A DNA stretch of 15,148 nt. Source: Microcella sp. GTDB lineage: Bacteria > Actinomycetota > Actinomycetes > Actinomycetales > Microbacteriaceae. Each line of letters opens with the position of its first letter. Position 1 is the stretch's first letter. The notes beneath the pieces are model-generated. The model saw only the letters and a program-made list of their open reading frames with translations. It did no database searches and had not been told where the DNA came from. Below are positions 1 to 10,094 of this stretch, piece after piece. The stretch covers positions 1-15,148 of the forward strand of contig JAIWOM010000011.1 in assembly GCA_020216895.1 (NCBI GenBank), written 5' to 3'. The position numbers and the translations under genes are program-made.

Positions 1-257
1 TGGGCGCTCCCGTGCTCGTCGGCCTCGCGGCCGAGGGCCGCCGCGCCGCGCGCGCCGAGTACCCCGTCTACCGGGGCGAGCAGCTCGTCGGCGAGGTCAC
101 CTCCGGCGCCCTCTCGCCGACCCTCGGCCACCCGATCGCGATGGCCTTCGTCGACCCGGCCGCGGCCGAGCTCGGCACCGTTCTCGACCTGGATGTGCGG
201 GGCACGCGCATCCCGGCCACCGTCGTTCCGCTCCCCTTCTACAAGAAAGAGGCCTGA
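1..257 (+). CDS. gcvT: Aminomethyltransferase GcvT (glycine cleavage T protein), 3' end only
   Basis: This is the C-terminal 84 residues of the T protein, read from base 3; the gene starts outside the window. The T protein acts in the cytoplasm, transferring the methylene carbon of the aminomethyl-lipoyl H protein to tetrahydrofolate and releasing ammonia. The tail carries the usual GcvT C-terminal barrel motifs: [32 protein letters not shown], a D-x-R-G-T segment and the terminal PFYKKEA, close to the family's PFYKR ending. The catalytic N-terminal part cannot be seen. The TGA stop is two bases before the gcvH start codon, so the two genes are surely co-transcribed and possibly translationally coupled. 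Any glycine riboswitch would lie upstream of this gene, outside the window. Identification rests on the conserved tail and on gcvH and gcvP following directly. Confidence 0.95.
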   Translation, partial: GAPVLVGLAAEGRRAARAEYPVYRGEQLVGEVTSGALSPTLGHPIAMAFVDPAAAELGTVLDLDVRGTRIPATVVPLPFYKKEA

Positions 258-259
258 CC

Positions 260-634
260 ATGAGCGCGATCCCCAGCGATCTGCAGTACACCGCCGAGCA
301 CGAGTGGGTGCGCCTCGACGGCGATGTCGCCACCGTCGGCATCACCCAGTACGCCGCCGACGCGCTCGGCGACGTCGTCTACGTCGACCTGCCCAAGGTC
401 GGGGCGGCGCTCGCCGCCGGCTCAATCGTCGGCGAGGTCGAGTCGACCAAGTCGGTCGGCGAGCTCTACGCGCCGCTCGACGGCGAGGTCGTCGAGGCCA
501 ACCAGGCCGTCGTCGACGCGCCCGAGACCATCAACAGCGACCCCTACGGTGACGGCTGGCTGGTGAAGGTGCGCGTTGCGAGCGCCCCCGCCCTGCTGAG
601 CGCCGACGAGTACCGCGCCCTCATCGGCGAGTAG
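260..634 (+). CDS. gcvH: Glycine cleavage system H protein (lipoyl carrier)
   Basis: The product is a 124-residue cytoplasmic carrier that shuttles the aminomethyl intermediate between P, T and L proteins on a swinging lipoyl arm. The length fits the family (about 120-130 aa). The N-terminal YTAEHEWVR motif is diagnostic. The lipoylation site lies in [15 protein letters not shown], with Lys64 as the modified residue. [18 protein letters not shown] (about residues 28-45) is the usual GcvH core. The ATG start is supported by a purine-rich aagaaagagg stretch at about 242-251, inside the end of gcvT. The gene lies between gcvT (2-bp gap) and gcvP (15-bp gap). No residue expected for function appears to be missing. 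Confidence 0.98.
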   Translation: MSAIPSDLQYTAEHEWVRLDGDVATVGITQYAADALGDVVYVDLPKVGAALAAGSIVGEVESTKSVGELYAPLDGEVVEANQAVVDAPETINSDPYGDGWLVKVRVASAPALLSADEYRALIGE

Positions 635-649
635 GAGCATCCCGCCGTC

Positions 650-3541
<2,892 letters not shown>

Positions 3542-3550
<9 letters not shown>

Positions 3551-3699
3551 CGGCGACCGCTTCGATCGGAGTCCCTGCTGTGCCTATTGCCGCGCCTCCG
3601 GCGCGGGGTGAAGCCTTCGCCTGACGGCGACCGCTTCGATCGGAGTCCCCGCTGTGCCTATTGCCGCGCCTCCGGCGCGGGGTGAAGCCTTCGCCTGAC
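3542..3699. repeat. 74-bp tandem duplication after gcvP (two copies plus a 10-bp third start)
   Basis: Unit 1 is 3542-3615 and unit 2 is 3616-3689. They differ at a single position (T at 3575, C at 3649). The first ten bases (ttcgcctgac) occur a third time at 3690-3699 before the sequence diverges. Each unit holds its own palindrome, ccgcgcc-tcc-ggcgcgg, at 3590-3606 and 3664-3680. Unit 1 begins inside the last codons of gcvP. The end of each unit (gaagccttcgcctga) resembles the end of gcvP (gaagcgttcgcctga), so duplication through this short homology is plausible. Unit 2 keeps the inner tcgcc/ggcga stem but has a weaker outer stem. No ORF is credible here. It fills nearly all of the 157-bp gap between the convergent gcvP and CPBP genes. 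Confidence 0.9.
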
Positions 3700-3707
3700 C
3701 TGCTGCT

Positions 3708-4514
3708 CTACGAGGTGGGGGGCGCGAAGAGCGCCGGGAAGGTCGCGGCCGCCCACGGGTAGCCGATGAAGATGACGGCGTCGAGGATGGTGTGCGCGAT
3801 CACGAGCGGCAGCAGCCGCCCGTAGCGCGTGTAGAGCCAGCCGAACAGCACGCCCATCGCGACGTTGCCGACGAAGCCGCCGAAGCCCTGGTAGAGGTGG
3901 TAGGTGCCCCGCAGCAGCGCGCTGGTCAGGATGATCGCCCACGGCCCCCAGCGCAGGTCGCGCAGCCGCGCGAACAGGTAGCCGACGACGATGACCTCCT
4001 CGACGATGCCCGCGCGCGCCGCCGCCAGCAGCAGCACCGGCACCGTCCACCAGTGCTCGTCGAGCGCGGTCGGCACCACGGTCACGGCGAGTCCCAGCTC
4101 GCGGGCCCCGAGGTACAGCGCGAGGCCCGGGACGCCGACGAGCGCCGCCAGGCCGAGCCCGTCGCGGGCATCCCGCCACGGCCGCGTGCCGTCGATGCCG
4201 AGCCGGCCGAGGTGCGGTCGCGTTGCGCTCCACAGCAGGAAGGCCACGAGGGCGACCGGCACGAGGTCGAACAGCACGCCGAGCAGCTGGTAGATCAGGT
4301 CGAAGATCGGCCGCTCATCGCGCGGGGGGTTGATCGTCGCCGTCTGCTCGCCGAGCGGCACGTCGCGCGTGAGGCGGTTGGCGATCGCGACCAGCGAGTA
4401 CACGGCGCTCGCGCCGAGCGACAGTCCCAGCACGAGGAGGATCTCGACGCGGATCCGCCGATCGCTCGGCTCGCGCTGATCGGGGAGGGGGTGCGGGCGG
4501 GTCGTCACCCCCAC
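3708..4514 (-). CDS. CPBP-family intramembrane metalloprotease (CAAX/Abi type)
   Basis: The product is a 268-aa polytopic membrane protein. It has the CPBP (PF02517) motifs: the glutamate pair E172-E173 in GIVEEVIVVGYL, H206 in RGTYHLYQGFGG, and H241 in the last motif, IAHTILDAVIF. These are the expected metal-binding and catalytic positions. The EEVIVVGYL variant, in place of EExxxR, recurs in actinobacterial members as I recall. Hydrophobic segments lie near 24-46, 72-95, 118-137, 158-180, 190-204, 211-229 and 235-253. The family includes CAAX-like proteases and bacteriocin-immunity proteins; the substrate cannot be told. The listed start is GTG at 4514. GTG at 4508 is also possible, since a gagaat hexamer sits six bases upstream of it, as in a leaderless promoter. 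The gene stands alone between the gcv and transporter loci and converges on gcvP. Confidence 0.85.
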   Translation of the reverse strand: MGVTTRPHPLPDQREPSDRRIRVEILLVLGLSLGASAVYSLVAIANRLTRDVPLGEQTATINPPRDERPIFDLIYQLLGVLFDLVPVALVAFLLWSATRPHLGRLGIDGTRPWRDARDGLGLAALVGVPGLALYLGARELGLAVTVVPTALDEHWWTVPVLLLAAARAGIVEEVIVVGYLFARLRDLRWGPWAIILTSALLRGTYHLYQGFGGFVGNVAMGVLFGWLYTRYGRLLPLVIAHTILDAVIFIGYPWAAATFPALFAPPTS

Positions 4515-4738
4515 ATTCTCGGCCGCTCCGGCCGCGATTGTGCCGACTCCTCAATCCTCGCCCCGAATGCTGGCCGCTCTTTGGTGCGGTTCCACAGTCG
4601 CTCCGCCCGGCGTCGGCGGGGTGTTCGGGGCCCGAGCCGCCCGTTCTCGCAACAGTCCGCACTCTGAGCGCGCATCCGTGCACAAATGCGCGAGCCGCGC
4701 GCAAGGATCGTGCGTTTCCCGCGCCTCTACCGCGCAAG

Positions 4739-4756
4739 CGTTACCGGTGTGTAACG
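4739..4756. promoter_or_regulatory. Inverted repeat cgttac-N6-gtaacg, candidate operator
   Basis: The arms cgttac (4739-4744) and gtaacg (4751-4756) are perfect reverse complements separated by six bases. The repeat ends 14 bp upstream of the proposed -35 box. An 18-bp dyad there could bind a dimeric regulator, in a position more typical of an activator. No regulator gene is present in the window, so the partner is unknown. Confidence 0.4.
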
Positions 4757-4770
4757 AATGGGCCTACAGT

Positions 4771-4800
4771 TTGGCGGGGGTGTCTCTGGGCTTCTAGGGT
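4771..4800 (+). promoter_or_regulatory. Probable sigma70-type promoter of the binding-protein gene
   Basis: TTGGCG (4771-4776, 4/6 match to TTGACA) is followed after an 18-bp spacer by TAGGGT (4795-4800), which fits the actinobacterial TANNNT -10 pattern. The start point would be near 4807, giving a leader of about 64 nt that includes the palindrome at 4841-4850 and the ribosome-binding site. Confidence 0.45.
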
Positions 4801-4840
4801 CGAACCCAACAGACGTGACGGTGCGCTCGGAAAACGTGCC

Positions 4841-4850
4841 GACACGTGTC
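4841..4850. promoter_or_regulatory. Perfect 10-bp palindrome gacacgtgtc in the leader
   Basis: The palindrome lies 10 bp upstream of the AGGAGG ribosome-binding site and within the predicted 5' leader. It could be a regulator site overlapping early transcription. Alternatively the shifted pairing acgtg-ccga-cacgt (4834-4847) could form a small hairpin. A ten-base palindrome can occur by chance, so confidence is low. Confidence 0.3.
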
Positions 4851-4860
4851 CATCTTGCAC

Positions 4861-4866
4861 AGGAGG
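4861..4866 (+). promoter_or_regulatory. Strong Shine-Dalgarno AGGAGG that fixes a TTG start
   Basis: AGGAGG is followed by aaaa and then TTG at 4871. It is the best ribosome-binding site in the window. It places the translation start at a TTG codon, immediately before a clean lipoprotein signal peptide. Confidence 0.85.
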
Positions 4867-4870
4867 AAAA

Positions 4871-6670
4871 TTGCGTATCAGCAGATTCGCGGCCGCCACG
4901 GCCACGATCGCGGCGAGCGCTCTCGTTCTCTCGGCTTGCGCAGCGCCGCAGTCCGAGGTCGTCGAGGGAAGCTCGATCACGGTCGCGTGGAACCAGCCGT
5001 TCTACTCGTACAACAGCAACACGTCGTTCGGTAACGCCACGGCTAACGCCAACATCGTGTACCTGACCAGCGGTGGCTTCAACTACTACAACAACGAGCC
5101 CGCCCTCGTGAAGGACGAGTCGTTCGGCACCTACGAGCTCGTCTCGGAGGACCCGCTGACCGTCAAGTACACGATCGCGGACGACGTCCAGTGGTCGGAC
5201 GGCACCCCCGTCGACGCCGCGGACATGCTGCTCGCGTGGGCCGCGAACTCGGGCGTTCTGAACACCCCCGACTTCGACCCGGGCGAGTTCACCGACCCCG
5301 AGACCGGTGAGTTCACCGACGACTACCCGACCGACGTCGTGTACTTCGACGGCGCCATCGGCGCGGGCCTCCAGCTCGTTACGGAGACCCCGGAGATCGA
5401 CGGCAAGTCGATCACCCTGGTCTACGACGAGTTCTTCGTCGACTGGGAGCTCGTCTTCGGTGTCGGCCTGCCGGCGCACGTCGTCGCGCAGCGCGCCCTC
5501 GGCATCGAGGACGCCCAGGAGGCCAAGGACGCGCTCGTCGAGGCCGTGCAGAACGCGGACGCCGCGGCTCTGGCCCCGATCTCGAGCGTCTGGAACTCGG
5601 ACTGGAACTTCACCGAGCTCCCGGCCGAGGAGGACGCCAACCTCCTCGTCGTGAACGGCCCCTACGTGATCTCCGACTTCGTCGCTGACCAGTCGATCAC
5701 GCTGACCGCCAACGAGAACTACCGCGGTGCGAACCTCCCGAACATCGAGGAGATCACCATCCGGTTCATCTCCGACCCGCTGGCCGCCGTGCAGGCGCTC
5801 GCCAACGGTGAGGTCGACATCATCAGCCCCCAGGCCACGGCCGACGTTGCCGACGCCCTCGCGGCGCTCGACGGTGTGACCGTCCTCGGTGGCGAGGAGG
5901 CCGTGTACGAGCACCTCGACCTGCAGTTCTCCGACTCGAAGAACGGCACGTTCGACAACCCGCTGCTCCGCGAGGCCTTCCTGAAGACGGTTCCGCGCCA
6001 GCAGATCGTCGACACCCTCATCAAGCCGCTGAACCCCGAGGCCGAGGTGCGCAACTCGCAGCTCTTCCTCCCGGGTGCCGCCGGCTACGACGAGACCGTT
6101 GCCAACAACGGCATGGCCGAGAAGTTCGGCGAGGTCGACATCGAGGGCGCCAAGGCGCTCATCGCCGAGGCTGGCGTCACCGACCCGGCCGTCTGCATCC
6201 TGTACGCGTCGAACAACCCGCGTCGTGTCAACGAGTTCGCGCTGATCCAGGCGTCGGCTCAGGAGGCGGGCTTCGTGGTCGAGGACTGCGGCAGCCCGGA
6301 GTGGGGTGGCCTGCTCGGCACGCCCGGCGCCTACGACGCGGTGTTCTTCGGCTGGCAGTCGACGAGCCTCGGTGTGACCAACAGCTCGTCGACCTTCCGC
6401 ACCGGCGGCATCAACAACCTGAACTACTACAGCAACCCTCAGGTTGACGCTCTCCTCGACGAGCTCGACGTGACGCTCGACCCCGAGCGCCAGATCGAGA
6501 TCCAGCTGGAGATCGACAAGCTGCTGATGGACGACTTCTACGGAGTCACCATCTTCCAGTTCCCGGCCGTCACCGCGTTCTCGGACCGCGTGACCAACGT
6601 GAACCCGGGCCCCCTGTCGCCGACCATCTTCTGGAACGCGTGGGACTGGGAGCCGACCGAGTCGAACTAG
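4871..6670 (+). CDS. Solute-binding lipoprotein of a peptide-type ABC transporter (SBP_bac_5 family)
   Basis: The product is a 599-aa extracellular lipoprotein anchored to the membrane. It captures the substrate and delivers it to the permeases encoded downstream. The TTG start at 4871 follows AGGAGG and gives the signal peptide MRISRFAAATATIAASALVL with lipobox LSAC, so Cys23 would be lipidated. VQWSDGTPVDAADMLLAW (about residues 107-124) is the hallmark motif of the SBP_bac_5 family (PF00496). The mature protein is acidic and rich in Asn and Tyr near its N-terminus (FYSYNSN, GGFNYYNNEP). The length is at the upper end for peptide-binding proteins (often 500-600 aa). The family binds oligopeptides, dipeptides, nickel, haem or sugars; the ligand cannot be read here. 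The mycobacterial LpqW belongs to the same broad family and also lies next to typA. Expression is probably driven from 4771-4800, with a hairpin after the gene limiting read-through. Confidence 0.92.
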   Translation: MRISRFAAATATIAASALVLSACAAPQSEVVEGSSITVAWNQPFYSYNSNTSFGNATANANIVYLTSGGFNYYNNEPALVKDESFGTYELVSEDPLTVKYTIADDVQWSDGTPVDAADMLLAWAANSGVLNTPDFDPGEFTDPETGEFTDDYPTDVVYFDGAIGAGLQLVTETPEIDGKSITLVYDEFFVDWELVFGVGLPAHVVAQRALGIEDAQEAKDALVEAVQNADAAALAPISSVWNSDWNFTELPAEEDANLLVVNGPYVISDFVADQSITLTANENYRGANLPNIEEITIRFISDPLAAVQALANGEVDIISPQATADVADALAALDGVTVLGGEEAVYEHLDLQFSDSKNGTFDNPLLREAFLKTVPRQQIVDTLIKPLNPEAEVRNSQLFLPGAAGYDETVANNGMAEKFGEVDIEGAKALIAEAGVTDPAVCILYASNNPRRVNEFALIQASAQEAGFVVEDCGSPEWGGLLGTPGAYDAVFFGWQSTSLGVTNSSSTFRTGGINNLNYYSNPQVDALLDELDVTLDPERQIEIQLEIDKLLMDDFYGVTIFQFPAVTAFSDRVTNVNPGPLSPTIFWNAWDWEPTESN

Positions 6671-6717
6671 TCGAGAGCCCCGCTCCCGACTGACTCCGGT
6701 CAGCTAGCACAGTGAAC

Positions 6718-6751
6718 GGGCGCTGGGGTCGCATCTGCGGCCCCAGCGCCC
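6718..6751 (+). terminator. Intercistronic hairpin between binding-protein and permease genes
   Basis: gggcgctgggg (6718-6728) is the exact reverse complement of ccccagcgccc (6741-6751), an 11-bp GC-rich stem. It extends inward through a T-G pair and cgc/gcg to a four-base loop (atct). No T-run follows. In binding-protein operons such hairpins often act as partial terminators or 3' stabilisers that raise the yield of the binding protein over the permeases. The fold is seen; the role is inferred. The rest of the 129-bp gap has no other feature I can name. Confidence 0.65.
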
Positions 6752-6799
6752 ACCACTGAGCGCACCCCCCGTTACGCAGATAGGTAGGGCGCCACCCCC

Positions 6800-8347
6800 A
6801 TGGCATCATTCGTGATCCGGCGACTCATCGCCTCCGTGTTCGTGCTCCTCGCGGCCACGTTCCTCATGTACAACCTGGTCGCCTTCTCCGACGACCCCCT
6901 CGAAGACCTCCGGCTGAGCAACGCTCCGAACAAGGAGCAGCTGATCGAGGCCCGCATCAAGCTGCTGCGCCTCGACGTCATCCCGCCGCTGCGGTACTTC
7001 ATCTGGCTCTTCGGTGACCCGGCTGCGGGCGAGCGCGGTGTGCTCGGCGGCAACTTCGGCGTCACCGTCCAGGGCCGCGACGTGAACGTCCTGCTCGAGC
7101 AGGCCCTCGGGTCGACGATCCAGCTCGTCACCATCGCGACCATCGTCGCGATCATCCTCGGCCTCATCGTCGGCATCACGACGGCGCTCCGTCAGTACTC
7201 CGGGTACGACTACAGCGTCACCTTCATCTCCTTCCTCTTCTTCTCGCTGCCGGTCTTCTGGGTCGCCGTTCTGCTCAAGCAGTTCATCGCCATCGGCTTC
7301 AACGACTTCCTCGAGGACGACCCGCAGCTCCCCGTCTGGCTCATCGCCGTCCTGACGCTCGTCGGCGGTCTGCTCTGGGCATCGATCATCCCGGGCACTC
7401 TGCGCCGCAAGGCGATCACCTTCGCGGTGGCGGCGGGTGCGACGGCGTCGATGCTCGTGATCATGAACCTCATCGACTGGTTCACGTACCCGGGTCTGTC
7501 GATCGTCGGCGTCGCGATCATCGGTCTCGGTGCGGCGGTCGGCTTCACGGCCCTCATCACCGGCCTCAAGAACCGCCGCGCGCTCTTCGCCTCGCTCGCG
7601 GTCGCCGGCCTCGGCATCGTGCTCTACTTCCCGTTCCAGTACGGCATCTCGTACTCGATCACCGAGTGGTGGATGCTCGCAGCTCTCGCCGCCCTCACCA
7701 TCGGCGTGAGCATGGGCATCGGCTGGTTCATGGGCGGCGTCGACAAGGGCCCGGTCATGCGGGTGGCGGCCTTCACCGGCTTCATCACCGCGGGCGCCAT
7801 CGCGCTCGATCGGTTCATGATGGTCTGGGACGACTACGCGAGCTCGGGCCGCATCCGCGGACGCCCGATCGCGACGATCGGCTCGTCGACCCCGAACCTC
7901 GAGGGCTCTCTCTGGGTGCAGGGCGTCGACATCTACACGCACCTGTTGCTGCCGACGATGGCGATCATCCTGATCTCGTTCGCCACCTACACGCGGTACT
8001 CGCGCGCGAGCCTGCTCGAGGTCATGAACCAGGACTACATCCGCACCGCGCGCGCCAAGGGCCTCGCGGAGCGCACCGTGGTCGTGCGTCACGCCTTCCG
8101 CAACGCGCTGATCCCGATCGCCACGATCGTTGCCTTCGACATCGGCGGCATCGTCGGCGGCGCGGTCATCACCGAGACGGTGTTCGGCTGGACGGGCATG
8201 GGCCAGCTCTTCATCAACGGTCTGCGGGCCGTGGACCCGAACCCGGTCATGGCCTTCTTCGTCGTCGTCGGCGGTCTCGCGATCCTGTTCAACTTGATCG
8301 CCGACCTCGTCTACGCCTCCCTCGACCCCCGAATCCGAGTCAGCTGA
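6800..8347 (+). CDS. DppB/OppB-type ABC transporter permease, enlarged by an internal membrane insert
   Basis: The product is a 515-aa inner-membrane permease. The N-terminal part (FVIRRLIASVFVLLAATFLMY, then GNFGVTVQGRDV and a helix at 104-129) and the C-terminal core are typical of DppB. The EAA coupling loop, DYIRTARAKGL-x14-ALIP (residues 412-439), contacts the ATPase. ITETVFGWTGMGQL (457-470) is also characteristic. Family members are usually about 310-340 aa. The excess lies at about 178-342, between SLPVFWVAVLL and LLLPTMAIILISFATYTRYS, and holds about six hydrophobic segments (178-198, 205-227, 231-254, 261-280, 290-312, 319-340). An even number keeps the topology of the core. No frameshift is evident, and codon use continues smoothly. 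A ggtagg stretch (6783-6788) is a modest ribosome-binding site. The stop overlaps the next start as atga. Confidence 0.93.
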   Translation: MASFVIRRLIASVFVLLAATFLMYNLVAFSDDPLEDLRLSNAPNKEQLIEARIKLLRLDVIPPLRYFIWLFGDPAAGERGVLGGNFGVTVQGRDVNVLLEQALGSTIQLVTIATIVAIILGLIVGITTALRQYSGYDYSVTFISFLFFSLPVFWVAVLLKQFIAIGFNDFLEDDPQLPVWLIAVLTLVGGLLWASIIPGTLRRKAITFAVAAGATASMLVIMNLIDWFTYPGLSIVGVAIIGLGAAVGFTALITGLKNRRALFASLAVAGLGIVLYFPFQYGISYSITEWWMLAALAALTIGVSMGIGWFMGGVDKGPVMRVAAFTGFITAGAIALDRFMMVWDDYASSGRIRGRPIATIGSSTPNLEGSLWVQGVDIYTHLLLPTMAIILISFATYTRYSRASLLEVMNQDYIRTARAKGLAERTVVVRHAFRNALIPIATIVAFDIGGIVGGAVITETVFGWTGMGQLFINGLRAVDPNPVMAFFVVVGGLAILFNLIADLVYASLDPRIRVS

Positions 8348-9408
8348 TGAGCAAGAAGAGCACCGCCCCCGTCGCCGGCGTCACCGACGCCGAGAACAAC
8401 ATCGCCAACAAGGAGGTCGAGGGCCTCTCGCAGGGCCAGATCGTGCGCCGCCGGTTCTTCCGGCACAAGGGCGCGGTCATCTCGATGATCTCGCTCGCCT
8501 TCATCATCGTCCTCGCCTTCACCGCCGTCGGATTCGACTTCTCGTTCTTCGGCATCCAGGTGAAGACGCCCGGATGGTGGCTGTGGACCTGGACGGACAT
8601 CCCGCCGGTGCAGAACGGCGGACAGCCCACGCTGAGCCTCGTGCCCGAGTGGCTCGGCGGCGCCGGCGTGACGCTCGGCCTGCACCCGTTCGGGCAGGAC
8701 GAGATCGGCCGTGACACCTTCGCGGTCGTCATGCGCGGAACCCAGCAGTCGATCGTCATCATGCTGATCGTCGGCGTGATCGCCACCGCGATCGGCACCG
8801 TCATCGGCGCGGTCTCGGGCTACTACCGCGGCTGGGTCGACGCGGTGCTCATGCGCCTGACCGACATGGTCATCGTCATCCCGCTCATCGTCATCGGCGC
8901 CGTTCTCGGCCGTGCTGTCGGCGGGCTCGGTGCCGCATTCCTCGCCGTCATCATCGGCTTGTTCACCTGGACGGGCCTCGCCCGGCTGGTGCGCGCCGAG
9001 GTGCTGAGCCTGCGCGAGCGCGAATTCGTCGACGCGGCGCGCGTTGCCGGCGCGAGCGACCGGCGGATCATCTTCAAGCACATCCTGCCGAACGCGATCG
9101 GCGTCATCATCGTGAACACGACGCTGCTGATGGCGGCGGCGATCCTGCTCGAGACGGGTCTGAGCTTCCTCGGCTTCGGCGTGCAGCCGCCCGACACCTC
9201 GCTCGGCGTGATCATCAGCCAGAACCAGGCCGCATTCGCGACCCGCCCCTGGCTGTTCTGGTGGCCCGGAGCGTTCATCATCGCGATCGCCCTGTGCATC
9301 AACTTCATCGGCGACGGCCTGCGCGACGCGTTCGACCCGCGGCAGAAGCGCATGCCCACCGCTCGGGCGCTCGCGAAGCCGAAGGCCGCCGCGCCGACGG
9401 CGGGCTAG
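8347..9408 (+). CDS. DppC/OppC-type ABC transporter permease
   Basis: The product is a 353-aa second permease subunit that pairs with the preceding one to form the membrane channel. The ATG start overlaps the TGA of the upstream gene (tgatga, 8345-8350), a standard sign of translational coupling. The N-terminus is cytoplasmic and leads into helix 43-63, as in OppC_N. HPFGQDEIGRDTFAVVMRGT (113-132) is the typical DppC motif. The EAA loop runs over EFVDAARVAGASDRRIIFKH to ILPN (226-249). ETGLSFLGFGVQPPDTSLG (269-287) and GDGLRDAFDPR (322-332) are also typical. An extra segment of about 45 residues rich in Trp and Pro (64-110) lies between helix 1 and the HPFG motif. The C-terminal tail (337-353) is Ala/Pro/Lys-rich. 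The stop lies only 15 bp from the end of the convergent PH-domain gene. Confidence 0.95.
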   Translation: MSKKSTAPVAGVTDAENNIANKEVEGLSQGQIVRRRFFRHKGAVISMISLAFIIVLAFTAVGFDFSFFGIQVKTPGWWLWTWTDIPPVQNGGQPTLSLVPEWLGGAGVTLGLHPFGQDEIGRDTFAVVMRGTQQSIVIMLIVGVIATAIGTVIGAVSGYYRGWVDAVLMRLTDMVIVIPLIVIGAVLGRAVGGLGAAFLAVIIGLFTWTGLARLVRAEVLSLREREFVDAARVAGASDRRIIFKHILPNAIGVIIVNTTLLMAAAILLETGLSFLGFGVQPPDTSLGVIISQNQAAFATRPWLFWWPGAFIIAIALCINFIGDGLRDAFDPRQKRMPTARALAKPKAAAPTAG

Positions 9409-9423
9409 GGCTGACGGATGCTC

Positions 9424-10029
9424 CTACAGCAGTTGCCCGAGAAGGCCCAGCGCGACCAGCGCGCTGAGCAGCACGACCGTGCGCGTGTTCAGCGTGCGCC
9501 GCAGCGAGCTCGGCTCGACGCCCGCGTCGAGCAGTCCGTCGTCGCGCAGCTGCTCCCAGTGGCGACGGATGTGGTTCGCCGCGGCACCGCTCTCGCTCGA
9601 GAGGGTGTCGCCGGGGCGGATCGCGCCGGCGACGCGCGCCGACTCCGTGACCTTCACGTCGTCCGGTCCCAGCCGGAACACCGTGTAGCGGCCCGAGGCG
9701 GGAGCCGCCCAGGCCTCGACGCGCCGTCGTTCGGTGTAGAGGGTCAGCGCCCACTTGGTGTCGATGCGCTGGATCGCCGCCCACGGCACGTGCCAGGTGG
9801 TCAGCGGGTTGCGCACGATGACCGCGTGCTCCAGCACCTCGACCCGGGGCATCCAGTACAGGGCCCAGACGACCGCGACCATGAGCACCAGCCACCAGCC
9901 GGATCGCAGCAGCGCGACCAGGTCGCCGGCCGCGATGTAGCCGATCAGGGCGCCCGCCCCGATCACGGCGATGATGATCGTCAGAACTCGACCGAACGCG
10001 GGGCGGAAGCTCGCGGGCTGGAAGCGCAT
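9424..10029 (-). CDS. PH-domain membrane protein (bPH_6-like)
   Basis: The product is a 201-aa membrane protein of unknown role. Two hydrophobic segments (about 14-34 and 45-60) precede a bacterial PH-like domain. The segment VIVRNPLTTWHVPWAAIQRI (70-89) matches the actinobacterial bPH_6 pattern seen in proteins annotated as low-molecular-weight antigen 6-like. A third hydrophobic stretch (183-200) ends the protein. It lies on the opposite strand between the second permease gene (15-bp convergent gap) and the ATPase gene (65-bp divergent gap), splitting an otherwise co-directional transporter set. The ATG is preceded by gaagct-N6, a possible leaderless -10, or by ggagg only one base before the start. 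No link to transport can be read from the sequence; a membrane-associated function is all the domain suggests. Confidence 0.8.
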   Translation of the reverse strand: MRFQPASFRPAFGRVLTIIIAVIGAGALIGYIAAGDLVALLRSGWWLVLMVAVVWALYWMPRVEVLEHAVIVRNPLTTWHVPWAAIQRIDTKWALTLYTERRRVEAWAAPASGRYTVFRLGPDDVKVTESARVAGAIRPGDTLSSESGAAANHIRRHWEQLRDDGLLDAGVEPSSLRRTLNTRTVVLLSALVALGLLGQLL

Positions 10030-10094
10030 GCCTCCAGCTTCGCAGACCAGCGCCGCTCCGCCCCCCGCCTCACCACCGCACGGAAGGACCTCCC

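Larger units (their letters stand above)
4515..4870. other. 356-bp intergenic/regulatory region between divergent protease and transporter genes
   Basis: No convincing gene lies here. An open frame runs into the binding-protein gene from upstream, but its translation before 4871 is arginine/proline-rich and unlike a signal peptide. The part nearest the protease gene (4515-4680) shows nothing I can name. The second half carries an inverted repeat tgcgcg-N5-cgcgca (4687-4703), an operator-like inverted repeat (4739-4756), a probable promoter (4771-4800), a palindrome in the leader (4841-4850) and a strong ribosome-binding site (4861-4866). Confidence 0.6.

Noticed and set aside
4687..4703. Inverted repeat tgcgcg-N5-cgcgca as a regulator site
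   Set aside because: It is made only of alternating G/C with short arms, is likely by chance at this base composition, and lies about 70 bp upstream of the probable promoter. Kept only as a note in the intergenic entry.
4538..4870. Upstream N-terminal extension of the binding-protein frame
   Set aside because: The extension reads as low-complexity intergenic translation, lies upstream of the promoter and AGGAGG, and would bury the lipoprotein signal peptide.
7331..7826. Gene fusion or frameshift as the cause of the oversized permease
   Set aside because: The frame is continuous, codon use and GC3 match the flanks, and both conserved halves of one permease are intact, so an in-frame insertion or lineage-specific domain fits better.
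6806..8092. Asp/Glu/His/Arg-rich - strand frame opposite the first permease
   Set aside because: The extreme composition reflects the complement of hydrophobic membrane codons. The permease on the + strand has all family motifs.
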